From Leptofilum sp965223525 (lineage in GTDB: Bacteria > Chloroflexota > Anaerolineae > Promineifilales > Promineifilaceae), in contig NZ_CBDCWX010000004.1 in NCBI RefSeq assembly GCF_965223525.1, positions 682,001-746,000 on the forward strand: DNA of 64,000 bases, in the 5' to 3' direction. Position 1 is the stretch's first letter. The number at the start of each line of letters is the position of its first letter. The translations under genes and the position numbers were made by a program. Positions 1 to 8,249 of this stretch are shown in pieces. The notes under the pieces are model-generated. The model ran no database searches. It saw nothing but the letters and a program-made list of their open reading frames with translations, and was not told where the DNA came from.

Positions 1-421
1 GGCCGTTTCCAATATGCTCCGAGTTCCTATGGTTGGCGACATTGTAGCTGGCTCCCCAATTGAAGTTGGCAGCGGCGATTTCTCTGTTTATGACGACGAT
101 GATGCCATTGAATTGAGCAGCAGCATGATTCCAGGGCGCAAAGATGATCTGTTTGCGCTGCGCGTCAGCGGTGACTCTATGATTGATGCGATGGTGAACG
201 ATGGCGATATTGTGATCATGCGCCCCGAATACAATGTTCGCAACGGAGACATGGTGGCCGTTTGGTTAAGCGATGACACCACCACGCTAAAATATTATTA
301 CCAAGAAGGCAACCAGGTGCGCTTGCAGCCTGCAAACCCCACCATGGAACCGATTTATGTAGATCGTGAGAATGTGCAAGTGCAGGGCAAAGTGATGATG
401 GTGCTGCGACAGACGGCGTAG
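1..421 (+). CDS. lexA: LexA-like repressor / S24 peptidase, C-terminal part (5' end cut by window)
   Basis: The reading frame is open to the left edge, so the N-terminal helix-turn-helix lies outside the window and only the S24 self-cleaving domain is seen. Visible landmarks are an Ala-Gly cleavage bond in DIVAGSP, the catalytic serine in RVSGDSM and the general-base lysine in TTLKYYY. In LexA proteins RecA filaments stimulate cleavage at the Ala-Gly bond and so derepress SOS genes. The spacing of AG, Ser and Lys fits LexA better than UmuD, but without the DNA-binding part a phage-type S24 repressor cannot be excluded. A perfect terminator follows the stop, so this is the last gene of its transcript. 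Confidence 0.85.
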   Translation, partial: AVSNMLRVPMVGDIVAGSPIEVGSGDFSVYDDDDAIELSSSMIPGRKDDLFALRVSGDSMIDAMVNDGDIVIMRPEYNVRNGDMVAVWLSDDTTTLKYYYQEGNQVRLQPANPTMEPIYVDRENVQVQGKVMMVLRQTA

Positions 422-440
422 CAGAGAAAATGGATGCTTG

Positions 441-473
441 ATGGACGGCCGTTTCTTGCCGTCCATTTTTTTT
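441..473 (+). terminator. Rho-independent terminator after the LexA-like gene
   Basis: Perfect 9-bp stem ATGGACGGC / GCCGTCCAT (441-449 and 458-466) with an 8-nt loop, followed by a run of T to 473. The 5' arm and loop include one ACGGCCGT palindrome. It separates the LexA-like gene from the next reading frame, which argues against the upstream ATG at 434 as the start of the ATPase gene. Confidence 0.85.
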
Positions 474-520
474 ACCCAAAAATAGAACAGATGTGCTGCG
501 TGGGCGCATTGGAACATATT

Positions 521-1759
521 ATGAGCGAAAAAGAAACCTGGCAAAAGATGAATAAAGAAGAGCGACTGCGTCATCAGTTAGAACTGCAGTCGCGGCAAAT
601 TGAGCGTGTGTTTACGACGCACCAGGTGCCCACACGGGTTGCTGGTGGGCAGGTGCAAACGCAATCCATCCGGTTCGATTTGCAGTCGCACTTGGAATCT
701 GGCTTGCACAGATTACGCGGCCTAAAGCGGGATTTGCTTTCCGTGTTGGGTGTCTCAGATGTCTCATTGGCGAAGGATGAACTGGGGCAGTGGCGGTTGG
801 ACATTGTACGGCCGCATGAACCCCCTGTGGCCTTGCTGGATTTACTGCCCCTGTTGCCTGAACTGCCAGAAAGTACGGCCGTCCTCGGCATGGATGAAGA
901 AGGCGCACCACTGCTGCTGCCCTTTGCCGATCCAGACATTACCCATGCGTTGCTCGTTGGGATGGACAAGGCTGGCAAGACATCACTGTTACGCACAATG
1001 GCTGTTTCGTTAGCCATGACCAACCGTCAATCCAAATTGCAATTACTTGTCATTGATCCAAGGATCCCCGGCAAACCAGGGGACGAACTCGCGCCGTTAA
1101 TGTATTTGCCCCATCTGCTCAGCCAAGTTATTGCAGAACCAGAAGAAGCATTGCGAACATTGCAAATATTGGTAGATGAAATGCACCATCGGCTAAAGCA
1201 CGAGACTGTGCAGCCCACCATTGTGACGCTGATTGACAATGTGGAAACACTATTTTTGGCTGCGCCAATGGAGGGTATACAAGGTGCATTGGCTGAACTG
1301 CTTCAACGTGGGGCTGAGGCAGGCATTCATTTGGTGTTGGCCACCAGCCAGCCTACAGCTTCATGGCTCAGCAACGTGATGCGGGCGAATTTGCCGCTGC
1401 GACTGGTGGGTGCTGTGCGGGACGAGGCGGAATCATTGGCAGCAACGGCCGTTGTTGGCGCAGAAGCTCATTCGTTGTTAGGTGGAGGGGACTTCCTGGC
1501 GGTGGCTGACGACAGCCAGGTTCATTTTCAGGCAGCATTTATTGGCAATTACGATTTGCACCTGACTTTGGAAACAATCCATCGTAACCGTCCCCAGCCG
1601 TTATTGGCACAACCGCTTGCCTTAGGCACAACAAATGCAGAAACAAATGAGTATGATTGGCAACGGGAGGGAAGTTGGGCCGATGCAGGCACATCGGCAG
1701 AAACAGCGGAAGTGCCAGAAAAAGATGAACAACCGTTAGGCAATATTGTGGAGGATTAA
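521..1759 (+). CDS. FtsK/SpoIIIE-type P-loop ATPase
   Basis: 412-aa soluble protein. Walker A is GMDKAGKTS in a strand-loop-helix context and Walker B is VTLIDNVETLF; the following segment LVLATSQPTASWL resembles the FtsK-family sensor strand. There is no N-terminal membrane region, unlike FtsK itself, so it looks like a stand-alone translocase or secretion-type (EccC-like) ATPase module. The N-terminal ~90 residues are charged and helical. I chose ATG 521 (MSEKETW) over ATG 434 because 434 lies upstream of the terminator hairpin; a GGA lies just before 521. It is followed after 1 nt by a 74-aa gene, so the two are probably co-translated. Substrate unknown. Confidence 0.7.
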   Translation: MSEKETWQKMNKEERLRHQLELQSRQIERVFTTHQVPTRVAGGQVQTQSIRFDLQSHLESGLHRLRGLKRDLLSVLGVSDVSLAKDELGQWRLDIVRPHEPPVALLDLLPLLPELPESTAVLGMDEEGAPLLLPFADPDITHALLVGMDKAGKTSLLRTMAVSLAMTNRQSKLQLLVIDPRIPGKPGDELAPLMYLPHLLSQVIAEPEEALRTLQILVDEMHHRLKHETVQPTIVTLIDNVETLFLAAPMEGIQGALAELLQRGAEAGIHLVLATSQPTASWLSNVMRANLPLRLVGAVRDEAESLAATAVVGAEAHSLLGGGDFLAVADDSQVHFQAAFIGNYDLHLTLETIHRNRPQPLLAQPLALGTTNAETNEYDWQREGSWADAGTSAETAEVPEKDEQPLGNIVED

Positions 1760-1760
1760 G

Positions 1761-1985
1761 ATGAACGTGGGCATGTTGTGGCTAGATGATGATCGGAGCC
1801 GGAGCCTGGATGAAAAGGTGAAACGGGCGGTGGACTATTATCGGGAGAAATACGGCCACATGCCGGAACTATGCCTCGTAAACAAAAAGATGTTGTCTGA
1901 GGAAAAGCGCGTGGGGAAAGTAAGCGTACAGCCCCAGGCGGCTATTTTGCCGCATCACTTCTGGCTGGGGATGAAGCCAGTTTAA
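1761..1985 (+). CDS. Small conserved-looking protein, partner of the FtsK-like ATPase
   Basis: 74 aa, starting at ATG 1761 behind a strong GGAGG (about 1750-1754) inside the 3' end of the ATPase gene. N-terminus MNVGMLWLDDDRSRSLDEKV, then a Tyr-rich helix (VDYYREKYGH) and a hydrophobic C-terminus. I do not recognise a named domain. The 1-nt spacing to the upstream stop indicates translational coupling, so a role linked to the ATPase is the best contextual guess. It is convergent with the next gene, with 4 bp between the stops. Confidence 0.65.
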   Translation: MNVGMLWLDDDRSRSLDEKVKRAVDYYREKYGHMPELCLVNKKMLSEEKRVGKVSVQPQAAILPHHFWLGMKPV

Positions 1986-1989
1986 TCTC

Positions 1990-3222
1990 TTATTCTTTTG
2001 CGGTCATCAAAATTGAGCGACTACCGCCTTCAATGAGGGTCATGCGTGCTTGGTAGGTACGGCCGTCTGCACCTTCAATTTCGGCCGTTGTTTGCACATT
2101 TTCTTCTGTGCTTTGCAAAATAAAATCAACGGCTGCTTCGTTTTTCAGCAGCTTGTTAATGGGATGCCCCACCACTTTTGCCTCAGGTAGCTCAAACGCT
2201 TCACGAGCCGCTTTGTTCAAAAGCAGTAGCCTGTCTTCATTATCTACAACCAAAACCGGATCGTCAATTTGGTCAACCACCACAGAAAGCGTGACGCGCT
2301 GCTGCTCAATATCTGTGTAGATATTGGCATTGTTGATGGCAATGGTTGCGTAGCCACCCAACGCCGAGAGTGCGCGGGTGTCGTTGCTGTCGAAAGAGGT
2401 TTCTTTGAGGCGGTTGGTCACACCCAGAACGCCAATTGGCTTGTTTTGCAAAATGAGCGGCACATAAATGAGTGATTTGACCAACAAGGCCGTGTGGGTT
2501 CGCTTCCACTGTGAATCGTTGCCGATGGCGATGGCCCGTTTGGTTTGCAACACTTTGCCCGCAAGGCTGTCGTTCACGCGCTTACGCATGGATTGCGCTT
2601 TGGAATCCAGGTTTTTAGAGGCGCGAATGTAAAGCTCATCTTGCTCTTCGTCTAGCAGCATGAGCGACCCTTCTTCTGCACCTACCACGTAAACGGCCGC
2701 TTCCACAACCCGGTGCAGTACTTCTTCCAAATCCAGCGAAGAGGCAACCGATTTGCCTACGCCATACAGCACGTTTAGCTCTTGGGCGCGACGCTGAAGC
2801 TGGGAGTTGCTTTCCATGAGTTGCTGCACAAGCTGGTCGCGTTCCCGCTGCAAGCGGCTCTCGCGCAAGGCGCGATCCACGGAATCGCTAATCTCGTCGG
2901 CGTCGAATGGCTTGATAACGTAATCTCGAATACCCAAACGGAAGGCAGCAACGGCCGTTTCTTCAGAACCATGCGCTGTTGCCAATATAGCTGGAATTTC
3001 TACGCCCCGTTCCCGCAGTTTCTCTAATACCTCTAGGCCAGTTAAGCGCGGCATTTGTTGATCCACAATCATCAGGTCTGGCTCTTTGGCAATGGCCATT
3101 TCCAGCCCCATCAAACCATTGGAGGCTTGTAGAACCTCAAACCCTTTTGGTTGCAAAATATATTCGCAAAGAAAATCCCGAATCTCTTGTGAATCATCAA
3201 TAATGAGTACGCGCTCGTACAT
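1990..3222 (-). CDS. Response regulator with REC, GAF and PAS domains
   Basis: 410 aa. Residues about 1-120 are a receiver domain (VLIIDDSQE acidic pair, phospho-acceptor in MIVDQQMPR, conserved Lys in VIKPFDA). A coiled coil follows (about 120-150), then a GAF domain (about 150-300: GVGKSVASSLDLEEVL, GSLMLLDEEQDELY) and a C-terminal PAS fold (about 310-400: PVLVVDNEDRLLLLNKAA). There is no histidine kinase, HTH, GGDEF or cyclase output, so it probably relays signals by protein contact. The same REC-GAF-PAS order recurs in the cyclase gene at 6114-8096. Confidence 0.85.
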   Translation of the reverse strand: MYERVLIIDDSQEIRDFLCEYILQPKGFEVLQASNGLMGLEMAIAKEPDLMIVDQQMPRLTGLEVLEKLRERGVEIPAILATAHGSEETAVAAFRLGIRDYVIKPFDADEISDSVDRALRESRLQRERDQLVQQLMESNSQLQRRAQELNVLYGVGKSVASSLDLEEVLHRVVEAAVYVVGAEEGSLMLLDEEQDELYIRASKNLDSKAQSMRKRVNDSLAGKVLQTKRAIAIGNDSQWKRTHTALLVKSLIYVPLILQNKPIGVLGVTNRLKETSFDSNDTRALSALGGYATIAINNANIYTDIEQQRVTLSVVVDQIDDPVLVVDNEDRLLLLNKAAREAFELPEAKVVGHPINKLLKNEAAVDFILQSTEENVQTTAEIEGADGRTYQARMTLIEGGSRSILMTAKE

Positions 3223-3307
3223 ATTAGCCTTTCCTTAAGCTGGGAGGTATCAGTTCGCCTATATTACTACTCGGCCTGCAAGCATGCAACCACGGAAATC
3301 TACCCAA

Positions 3308-3438
3308 TAGAGTTGTTCCCTAATAAGAAATGGGACGCAGACGAGCGCAGAAAAACGCGGATTAGGTTATTTTATCCGCGTAAATCCGCGTTTTTCCGCG
3401 TCCTAAAATCTTCATTCTTTTATTCAGGAACAACTCTA
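3308..3438. repeat. 131-bp inverted-repeat element in a 312-bp spacer
   Basis: The gap 3223-3534 contains no gene. Its main structure is a long hairpin with a perfect 12-bp terminal inverted repeat TAGAGTTGTTCC (3308-3319) / GGAACAACTCTA (3427-3438), partly complementary inner flanks, and a core of nested 'CCGCG/AAATCCGCG' repeats (GGGACGC near 3332, GCGTCC near 3399). The core resembles the AGCCGCGAATT-type hairpins at 29.2, 29.9 and 31.1 kb, so it is probably a member of a dispersed palindromic family. Confidence 0.75.
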
Positions 3439-3534
3439 ATCTATACATCGTAACCCGGTTGGGTGCAATCAATTTGCACAACGTTGGTTAAAAAACTTGT
3501 CACCCAGTTTTGCATGGGTTAGCATGACGCTGTG

Positions 3535-5397
3535 ATGGAAAATCAACCCAAGATCAATAAAACTTTCATTTGCCTGAGCCTAGCGTTCATTATAAGTGGG
3601 ATCATTTTATTTGTAGCCTGCGATAATAGTCAAGAAGTACCATCCGTGGTCGTGACAGAGGTCTTTAATATTGCGGGCGAAGAGATAGTAGTGACCCGAA
3701 TTTTGGAACTGACGCCAACGCCTACGGCCGTTCCTACCGCCGCACCAGAGCAAAAACAACCTGTGGTGGTGGATTTGAGTTTTGTGCGTAGCGATGTGCC
3801 CAATATTGACCCACAAGTCACTGACGATCCAGATGGGATTGATCTGGTTGAGAATATGTTTGTAGGGCTTACTCGCTACAATCACGCAACCAATCAGGTT
3901 GATCCAGCTTTGGCAGAATCATGGGAAGTGTCGGCAGACGGCCGTACCTGGACCTTCTCGCTGCGGGATGACATTTTTTGGGTACGCCCCAGTGAAGAAG
4001 TGGTGGATGGCTATGTCATCTCTGAGGCAGTGCGGCCTGTGGTGGCCAGCGACATCGTCTTTGCCATACAAAGAACCTGTGCCCGCGAAACCAACTCGCC
4101 AGACGCATTTATACTGTTTTTGGTAGAAGGGTGTGAGCAAGTACACCAAATTACCACAGCAACTCCGGCAGACCTGGCCAATATCGGCGTGCGAGCGTTA
4201 AATGATACCACCATGCAAATACGCCTCAATCGGTCAGCCGCACACTTTTTAACTATCACCAGCCTTTGGTTTATGCGGCCGTTACCCCGCGAACTTTTTG
4301 AAGACTCATTTGTAGAACAGTATGGCAATGATTGGCAGACGGCCGTTCAGGACGGTGCACCACTATTAACCAGTGGCCCCTTCATTCCCACCTCGCCAGA
4401 CTTTAGCACCTTGCAGCGGAACACACTGTGGCCAATTCCGTTTCAGGGCAACAGCGAAATTATCCGAATCAATTATATAGATACCGATGAGATTGCGCTC
4501 TTGCTGTGGCAAGCCAAATCATTGGATATGATTGATGCCACCCAGCTAAATTTAGGTGATCTGCCACCAGCTACCTTGCAGCAACTTCAACAAGTGAGCC
4601 AACAAACTGTTTTCTACTTGAACTTTAACTTTCAAAGCGGCATTTTCCGCGAGCCAAATGTCCGTCGCGCCTTTAGTGCCGCCATTAACCGGGAAGAGCT
4701 TGTGGAAGAAGTGTTTGGGCAAGCGGCCGTACCCATGCGCCACTTAATACCGCCCGGTGTCTTTGGGGCAATGCCAACAGATCAAGTCGGTGTAGGGTAC
4801 AGTCCAGATTATGCTCGCCTGCAAATGGTAGAAAGCGGTTTTGGTAGCTGCCGCCTAATGCCTGAAATTCGTTTTATGGTGTCATCCTCAGATCTTTCGT
4901 TGCTCCAGGCTGAGTTGCTCGTCCAAATGTGGGTGGAGGAATTAGGCTGCGAGGAGTCTCAAATTCAAATTGAGCAGGTGCCATTTGGCACATTGCTAGC
5001 CAATACGCGGGCGGATGCAGGTGCAGCCAGGCCGGATATTTGGGAGCTTGCCTGGGCATCCTATTTTCCTGACGCACAAAACTGGATGGGAGATTTGCTG
5101 CATTGTCAGGAGAGTGAAAATCGGGAACGGCGGGAGTGCGGCGATGTAGATATGCTCATTCGTGAGGCGGCTACAGCGGTAGATATTTCCAGGCGGCTTG
5201 AACTTTACCGCCAAATTGAAAATATCATGTTTGGGGATGAGGGAATTGCACCGCTAGCGCCACTTTATGTGCCTACCGATTTGGTATTGGTGCAAGATTG
5301 GCTTACCTACCAGCCGGCACTTTTTGGTGGTGAGCAGTACGATAGCTACGAAGTTGAAGTTGCCCGCAAAGAGCTAGAGCGGAGCCGTTCACAGTGA
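3535..5397 (+). CDS. Family 5 (peptide/nickel type) ABC solute-binding lipoprotein
   Basis: 620 aa. The N-terminal signal peptide ends in lipobox LFVAC, giving a lipidated Cys at about residue 29, followed by a Thr/Pro linker (ELTPTPTAVPT). The mature part shows the SBP_bac_5 pattern: LTRYNHATNQVDPALAESW, WTFSLRDDIFW, VRRAFSAAINREELV. It should bind an oligopeptide or similar ligand outside the membrane, but no permease or ATPase genes are adjacent. A GTG directly precedes the ATG at 3535; the ATG is preferred. Its TGA overlaps the GTG start of rsmG. Confidence 0.87.
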   Translation: MENQPKINKTFICLSLAFIISGIILFVACDNSQEVPSVVVTEVFNIAGEEIVVTRILELTPTPTAVPTAAPEQKQPVVVDLSFVRSDVPNIDPQVTDDPDGIDLVENMFVGLTRYNHATNQVDPALAESWEVSADGRTWTFSLRDDIFWVRPSEEVVDGYVISEAVRPVVASDIVFAIQRTCARETNSPDAFILFLVEGCEQVHQITTATPADLANIGVRALNDTTMQIRLNRSAAHFLTITSLWFMRPLPRELFEDSFVEQYGNDWQTAVQDGAPLLTSGPFIPTSPDFSTLQRNTLWPIPFQGNSEIIRINYIDTDEIALLLWQAKSLDMIDATQLNLGDLPPATLQQLQQVSQQTVFYLNFNFQSGIFREPNVRRAFSAAINREELVEEVFGQAAVPMRHLIPPGVFGAMPTDQVGVGYSPDYARLQMVESGFGSCRLMPEIRFMVSSSDLSLLQAELLVQMWVEELGCEESQIQIEQVPFGTLLANTRADAGAARPDIWELAWASYFPDAQNWMGDLLHCQESENRERRECGDVDMLIREAATAVDISRRLELYRQIENIMFGDEGIAPLAPLYVPTDLVLVQDWLTYQPALFGGEQYDSYEVEVARKELERSRSQ

Positions 5398-6119
5398 AAC
5401 ACACAGCCGAGTGGATTCAATTTGCTGATTGGGCAAATGGCTTGGGCGCATCTTTAACAGATGAACAAGTGCATCAATTTGCTGCATACCAGGCGTTGCT
5501 GCTTGATTGGAATATGCGGATGAATTTAACGGCCGTTCGTGACCCCGCCGAAATTCGCATTAGGCACTTCTTAGATTCGTTGAGCTGTGTGGAAGTGGTG
5601 GGGGATTTGAACGGCCGTTCCCTCATTGACGTTGGGTCTGGGGCGGGGTTTCCTGGCCTGCCGCTCAAAATTCTGTTTCCACAGCTAAAATTGACGCTGG
5701 TAGAAAGCGTAAGTAAAAAAGGCCAATTCTTGCAGGCAGCTGTTCAGGAACTTGGTTTAACACAAGTTACAATCGCCACTGAACGAGCGGAACGGCTGGG
5801 GCAGTCGCCACAGCATCGAGCCCAGTATGATTGGGCAACCGCCAGAGCCGTGGCGGAACTCCGCATATTGGTTGAATATTTGTTGCCGCTGTGTCGGGTG
5901 GGAGGAACCGCATTGGCGCAGAAAGGGGATGGGGTACAGCGAGAGATAGAGGATGCTCTAAATGCAATTCAGGTGCTCGGCGGCGAGGAGCCAAACCTGA
6001 ATACGGTGCTTTTGCCGCAAAGAAGCCAGACTCATTATTTGGTTACAATACAAAAAGAGCGGGAAACGCCGGAAAAATATCCACGGCGGGTGGGAGTGCC
6101 AAGTAAACGGCCGTTATAA
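5394..6119 (+). CDS. rsmG: 16S rRNA (guanine527-N7)-methyltransferase RsmG
   Basis: 241 aa, normal length for RsmG/GidB. The SAM-binding loop is LIDVGSGAGFPGLPLKI, preceded by the family segment DWNMRMNLTAVRDP and IRHFLDSL, and followed by LVESVSKKGQFL. It methylates G527 of 16S rRNA. GTG start at 5394 overlaps the upstream TGA by 4 nt, showing translational coupling with the solute-binding lipoprotein, an odd pairing. Converges on the cyclase gene with a 6-bp overlap of the 3' ends (6114-6119). Confidence 0.93.
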   Translation: MKHTAEWIQFADWANGLGASLTDEQVHQFAAYQALLLDWNMRMNLTAVRDPAEIRIRHFLDSLSCVEVVGDLNGRSLIDVGSGAGFPGLPLKILFPQLKLTLVESVSKKGQFLQAAVQELGLTQVTIATERAERLGQSPQHRAQYDWATARAVAELRILVEYLLPLCRVGGTALAQKGDGVQREIEDALNAIQVLGGEEPNLNTVLLPQRSQTHYLVTIQKERETPEKYPRRVGVPSKRPL

Positions 6120-8096
6120 TTCCTCTTCGGCCAGCATTTGTTCTAACGGAATTTGCACTTGGTACAGGTGTTCCGGCTCGTCCTTGCCCTGAATTTCTAC
6201 GGCTCCAACCGGGCTTAACGGATGAGCCAGCAATAGATCGCTACTGTTCACCTCTAGCTTGTCGTAAACGCCTTTAGAGACCACAATTTGGCCGTCTACA
6301 GCAATGTCAACCAAGCGGTGAGCCGTGTTCACTGCATCTCCCACCATGCGGAAAGTCATTCGCGTTTCGGCACCTACATTACCTACAATCACATTCCCCT
6401 CATCAATGCCAATTCCCATGCCAAAGCCTGCGTTTAGCTCTTCAAATAGCTCCATCCGTAGTGCGTTGAACCGTTTTTGCATGGCAACGGCCGTTTCCAC
6501 CGCACGGTTCGCCGCATCAGCCTGATCAAAAGGAGCATTAAACGCCACCAAAATTTCATCACCTGTCAACTCAAAAATAGTACCCTCAAACCGGTAGACA
6601 ACTTCTGTCATTTTGGTGAAGAACTTGTTCAGCCGTTCGATCACCTCATTTGGGTCAACAAGCCTTGTAAAGCGCGTAAAGCTGCGAATATCGGCAAACA
6701 TAACCACCGCACGCCGCCTTTCACGGCGCGCCATCAGCCCTGGCTCATGAGACAACACATAGTCCACCAGACTAGGACCCATGTAGCGTGAGAATGTTTC
6801 CTTAATCTCTTGTTTCTTCCGCCGCTCTTCAGCCAGCCGGAATTCTTCAATACGCTTAAGCTCTGTAATGTCTTGCAGCACGGCTGCATAGCCAACACCC
6901 TGGATAGCTGAAATACTCGTAAAAAGCGTACTGCCATTTTCCAGCTTGATTTCTTGCGCGTTGGCTTGATTACTACCGTTGCCGTAACTTGAAAGCAATA
7001 GTTGGAGCTGCTCAATATCGCCCAGGTTTCTTCCCGCTACTTCATCAGCCTGCAGATTGAAAAGACGCTCGGCTGCATGATTAAACAATGAGATGTGCCA
7101 CTCTTCATCAGTCGTAACAATGGCATCTGTTGCCTGGCTTAGAATCGATTCCAGCTTGCGCCTTTCTTCACTAATTTCTGTAAACAAGTAAGCATTGGCA
7201 ATGGCTGTGGAGACTGTAGCGCCAATGGCATTGAGCAATTTTTGATGTTCGTCAGTAAAGTAACCAACTTCTGGATGGTTCAGAATAAGAATACCAACGG
7301 TGCGGTCTGAGCCAAGGAGTGGAACGCCGATAGCAGAGCCGGTTTCCCCTACATCGTCCGGTAGGGTGGTCCAGCGATCGTCCTGACGAATGTCGTGGAT
7401 TATTTCGGTTCGCTTGTTTTTAACAAGCCACCCACCTAGTCCCCGCGTCATTACTTCGCGGGTTACGCGGTCGCTAATTTCAATAGGAGAGCCAGCCCGG
7501 ATAATGAATTTGTGGTACACATCGCCCTGCTCATTGAGCAGCATGATATTGCCTTTGGTGGCACCAACGGCCGCTTGCGTTTCCTCAATAATGGTAGACA
7601 TCATTGACTTTAAATCTAGCTGGGTACTAACGGCGCGGCTGATGTTATACAGCAGTTGCAGGCGATGCCGTTCTTCTTCCAAATTTGTACGGGCGCGCTT
7701 TAGCTGAATGAGGGTTCGTACACGGACAAGCAGCTCTTCCCGGATGTGTGGGCGTGAGAGAAATTCATCTGCGCCAGCTTTTTTGCCTTCAATGCGGGAT
7801 TCGACCTTGCTCAACGCGGTGATCATGATGATAGGAATAAGGTGCGTTCGCTGATCTTCCTTGAGGATTTTGCAAACTTTGAACCCGTTGATGTCAGGCA
7901 TCATCACATCGAGCAAAATGAGATCGGGGTCATGTTTTTGAGCCATTGCGATGCCATCTCGCCCGCCGCTTGCTTCAATGATGTCGTGCCCATCTAGCCG
8001 TAGCTGAGAGGAGAGCAGTAGCCTGTTTTCGCGCATGTCGTCTATGATGAGCACTACGGTTGGGTCTTGGTTGGTTTGGTTCACAATACTGTTCAC
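6114..8096 (-). CDS. REC-GAF-PAS class III adenylate/guanylate cyclase
   Basis: 660 aa. Receiver domain at about 12-130 (VLIIDDMRENR, phospho-acceptor in LILLDVMMPD), GAF about 150-310 (AVGATKGNIMLLNEQGDVYH), PAS about 325-440 (DAIVTTDEEWHISLFNHAAE), and a class III nucleotide cyclase domain about 460-650. In the cyclase domain AVVMFADIRSFTRF carries the first metal-binding Asp and FELTGDEILVAFNAP the second; MTFRMVGDAVNTAHRL is the conserved C-terminal motif. It should make cAMP or cGMP under control of phosphorylation and a GAF/PAS ligand. Substrate specificity is not determined here. Confidence 0.9.
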   Translation of the reverse strand: MNSIVNQTNQDPTVVLIIDDMRENRLLLSSQLRLDGHDIIEASGGRDGIAMAQKHDPDLILLDVMMPDINGFKVCKILKEDQRTHLIPIIMITALSKVESRIEGKKAGADEFLSRPHIREELLVRVRTLIQLKRARTNLEEERHRLQLLYNISRAVSTQLDLKSMMSTIIEETQAAVGATKGNIMLLNEQGDVYHKFIIRAGSPIEISDRVTREVMTRGLGGWLVKNKRTEIIHDIRQDDRWTTLPDDVGETGSAIGVPLLGSDRTVGILILNHPEVGYFTDEHQKLLNAIGATVSTAIANAYLFTEISEERRKLESILSQATDAIVTTDEEWHISLFNHAAERLFNLQADEVAGRNLGDIEQLQLLLSSYGNGSNQANAQEIKLENGSTLFTSISAIQGVGYAAVLQDITELKRIEEFRLAEERRKKQEIKETFSRYMGPSLVDYVLSHEPGLMARRERRRAVVMFADIRSFTRFTRLVDPNEVIERLNKFFTKMTEVVYRFEGTIFELTGDEILVAFNAPFDQADAANRAVETAVAMQKRFNALRMELFEELNAGFGMGIGIDEGNVIVGNVGAETRMTFRMVGDAVNTAHRLVDIAVDGQIVVSKGVYDKLEVNSSDLLLAHPLSPVGAVEIQGKDEPEHLYQVQIPLEQMLAEEEL

Positions 8097-8157
8097 TCAA
8101 TTTCGGGGCACTTGCCGGTTTGGTTTGCTGTGCCTAGTTGGTTAATTACATTACTTT

Positions 8158-8249
8158 GTGTCCATTCGGATACAAAACGTAGATTTGGCGATTGGGCTTG
8201 AAGTAGCCGTTCGTTGGGAAACCATTATTTTATTCCTGAACGGCTATTT
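8158..8249. repeat. Structured dispersed repeat, copy A (second copy at 48921)
   Basis: About 92 nt aligning with 48921-49026. Shared blocks are GTGYCCATTCG, TTGGCGAWTGGGCTTRAAGTA, CGTTCG and TATTTTATT. The 3' half folds as TAGCCGTTC (8204-8212) / GAACGGCTA (8238-8246). The other copy has TAATCGTTC / GAACGATTA at the same place, so two base pairs changed on both sides. It occupies the spacer between the cyclase and recF genes, and its end overlaps the last codons of recF. Confidence 0.75.
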
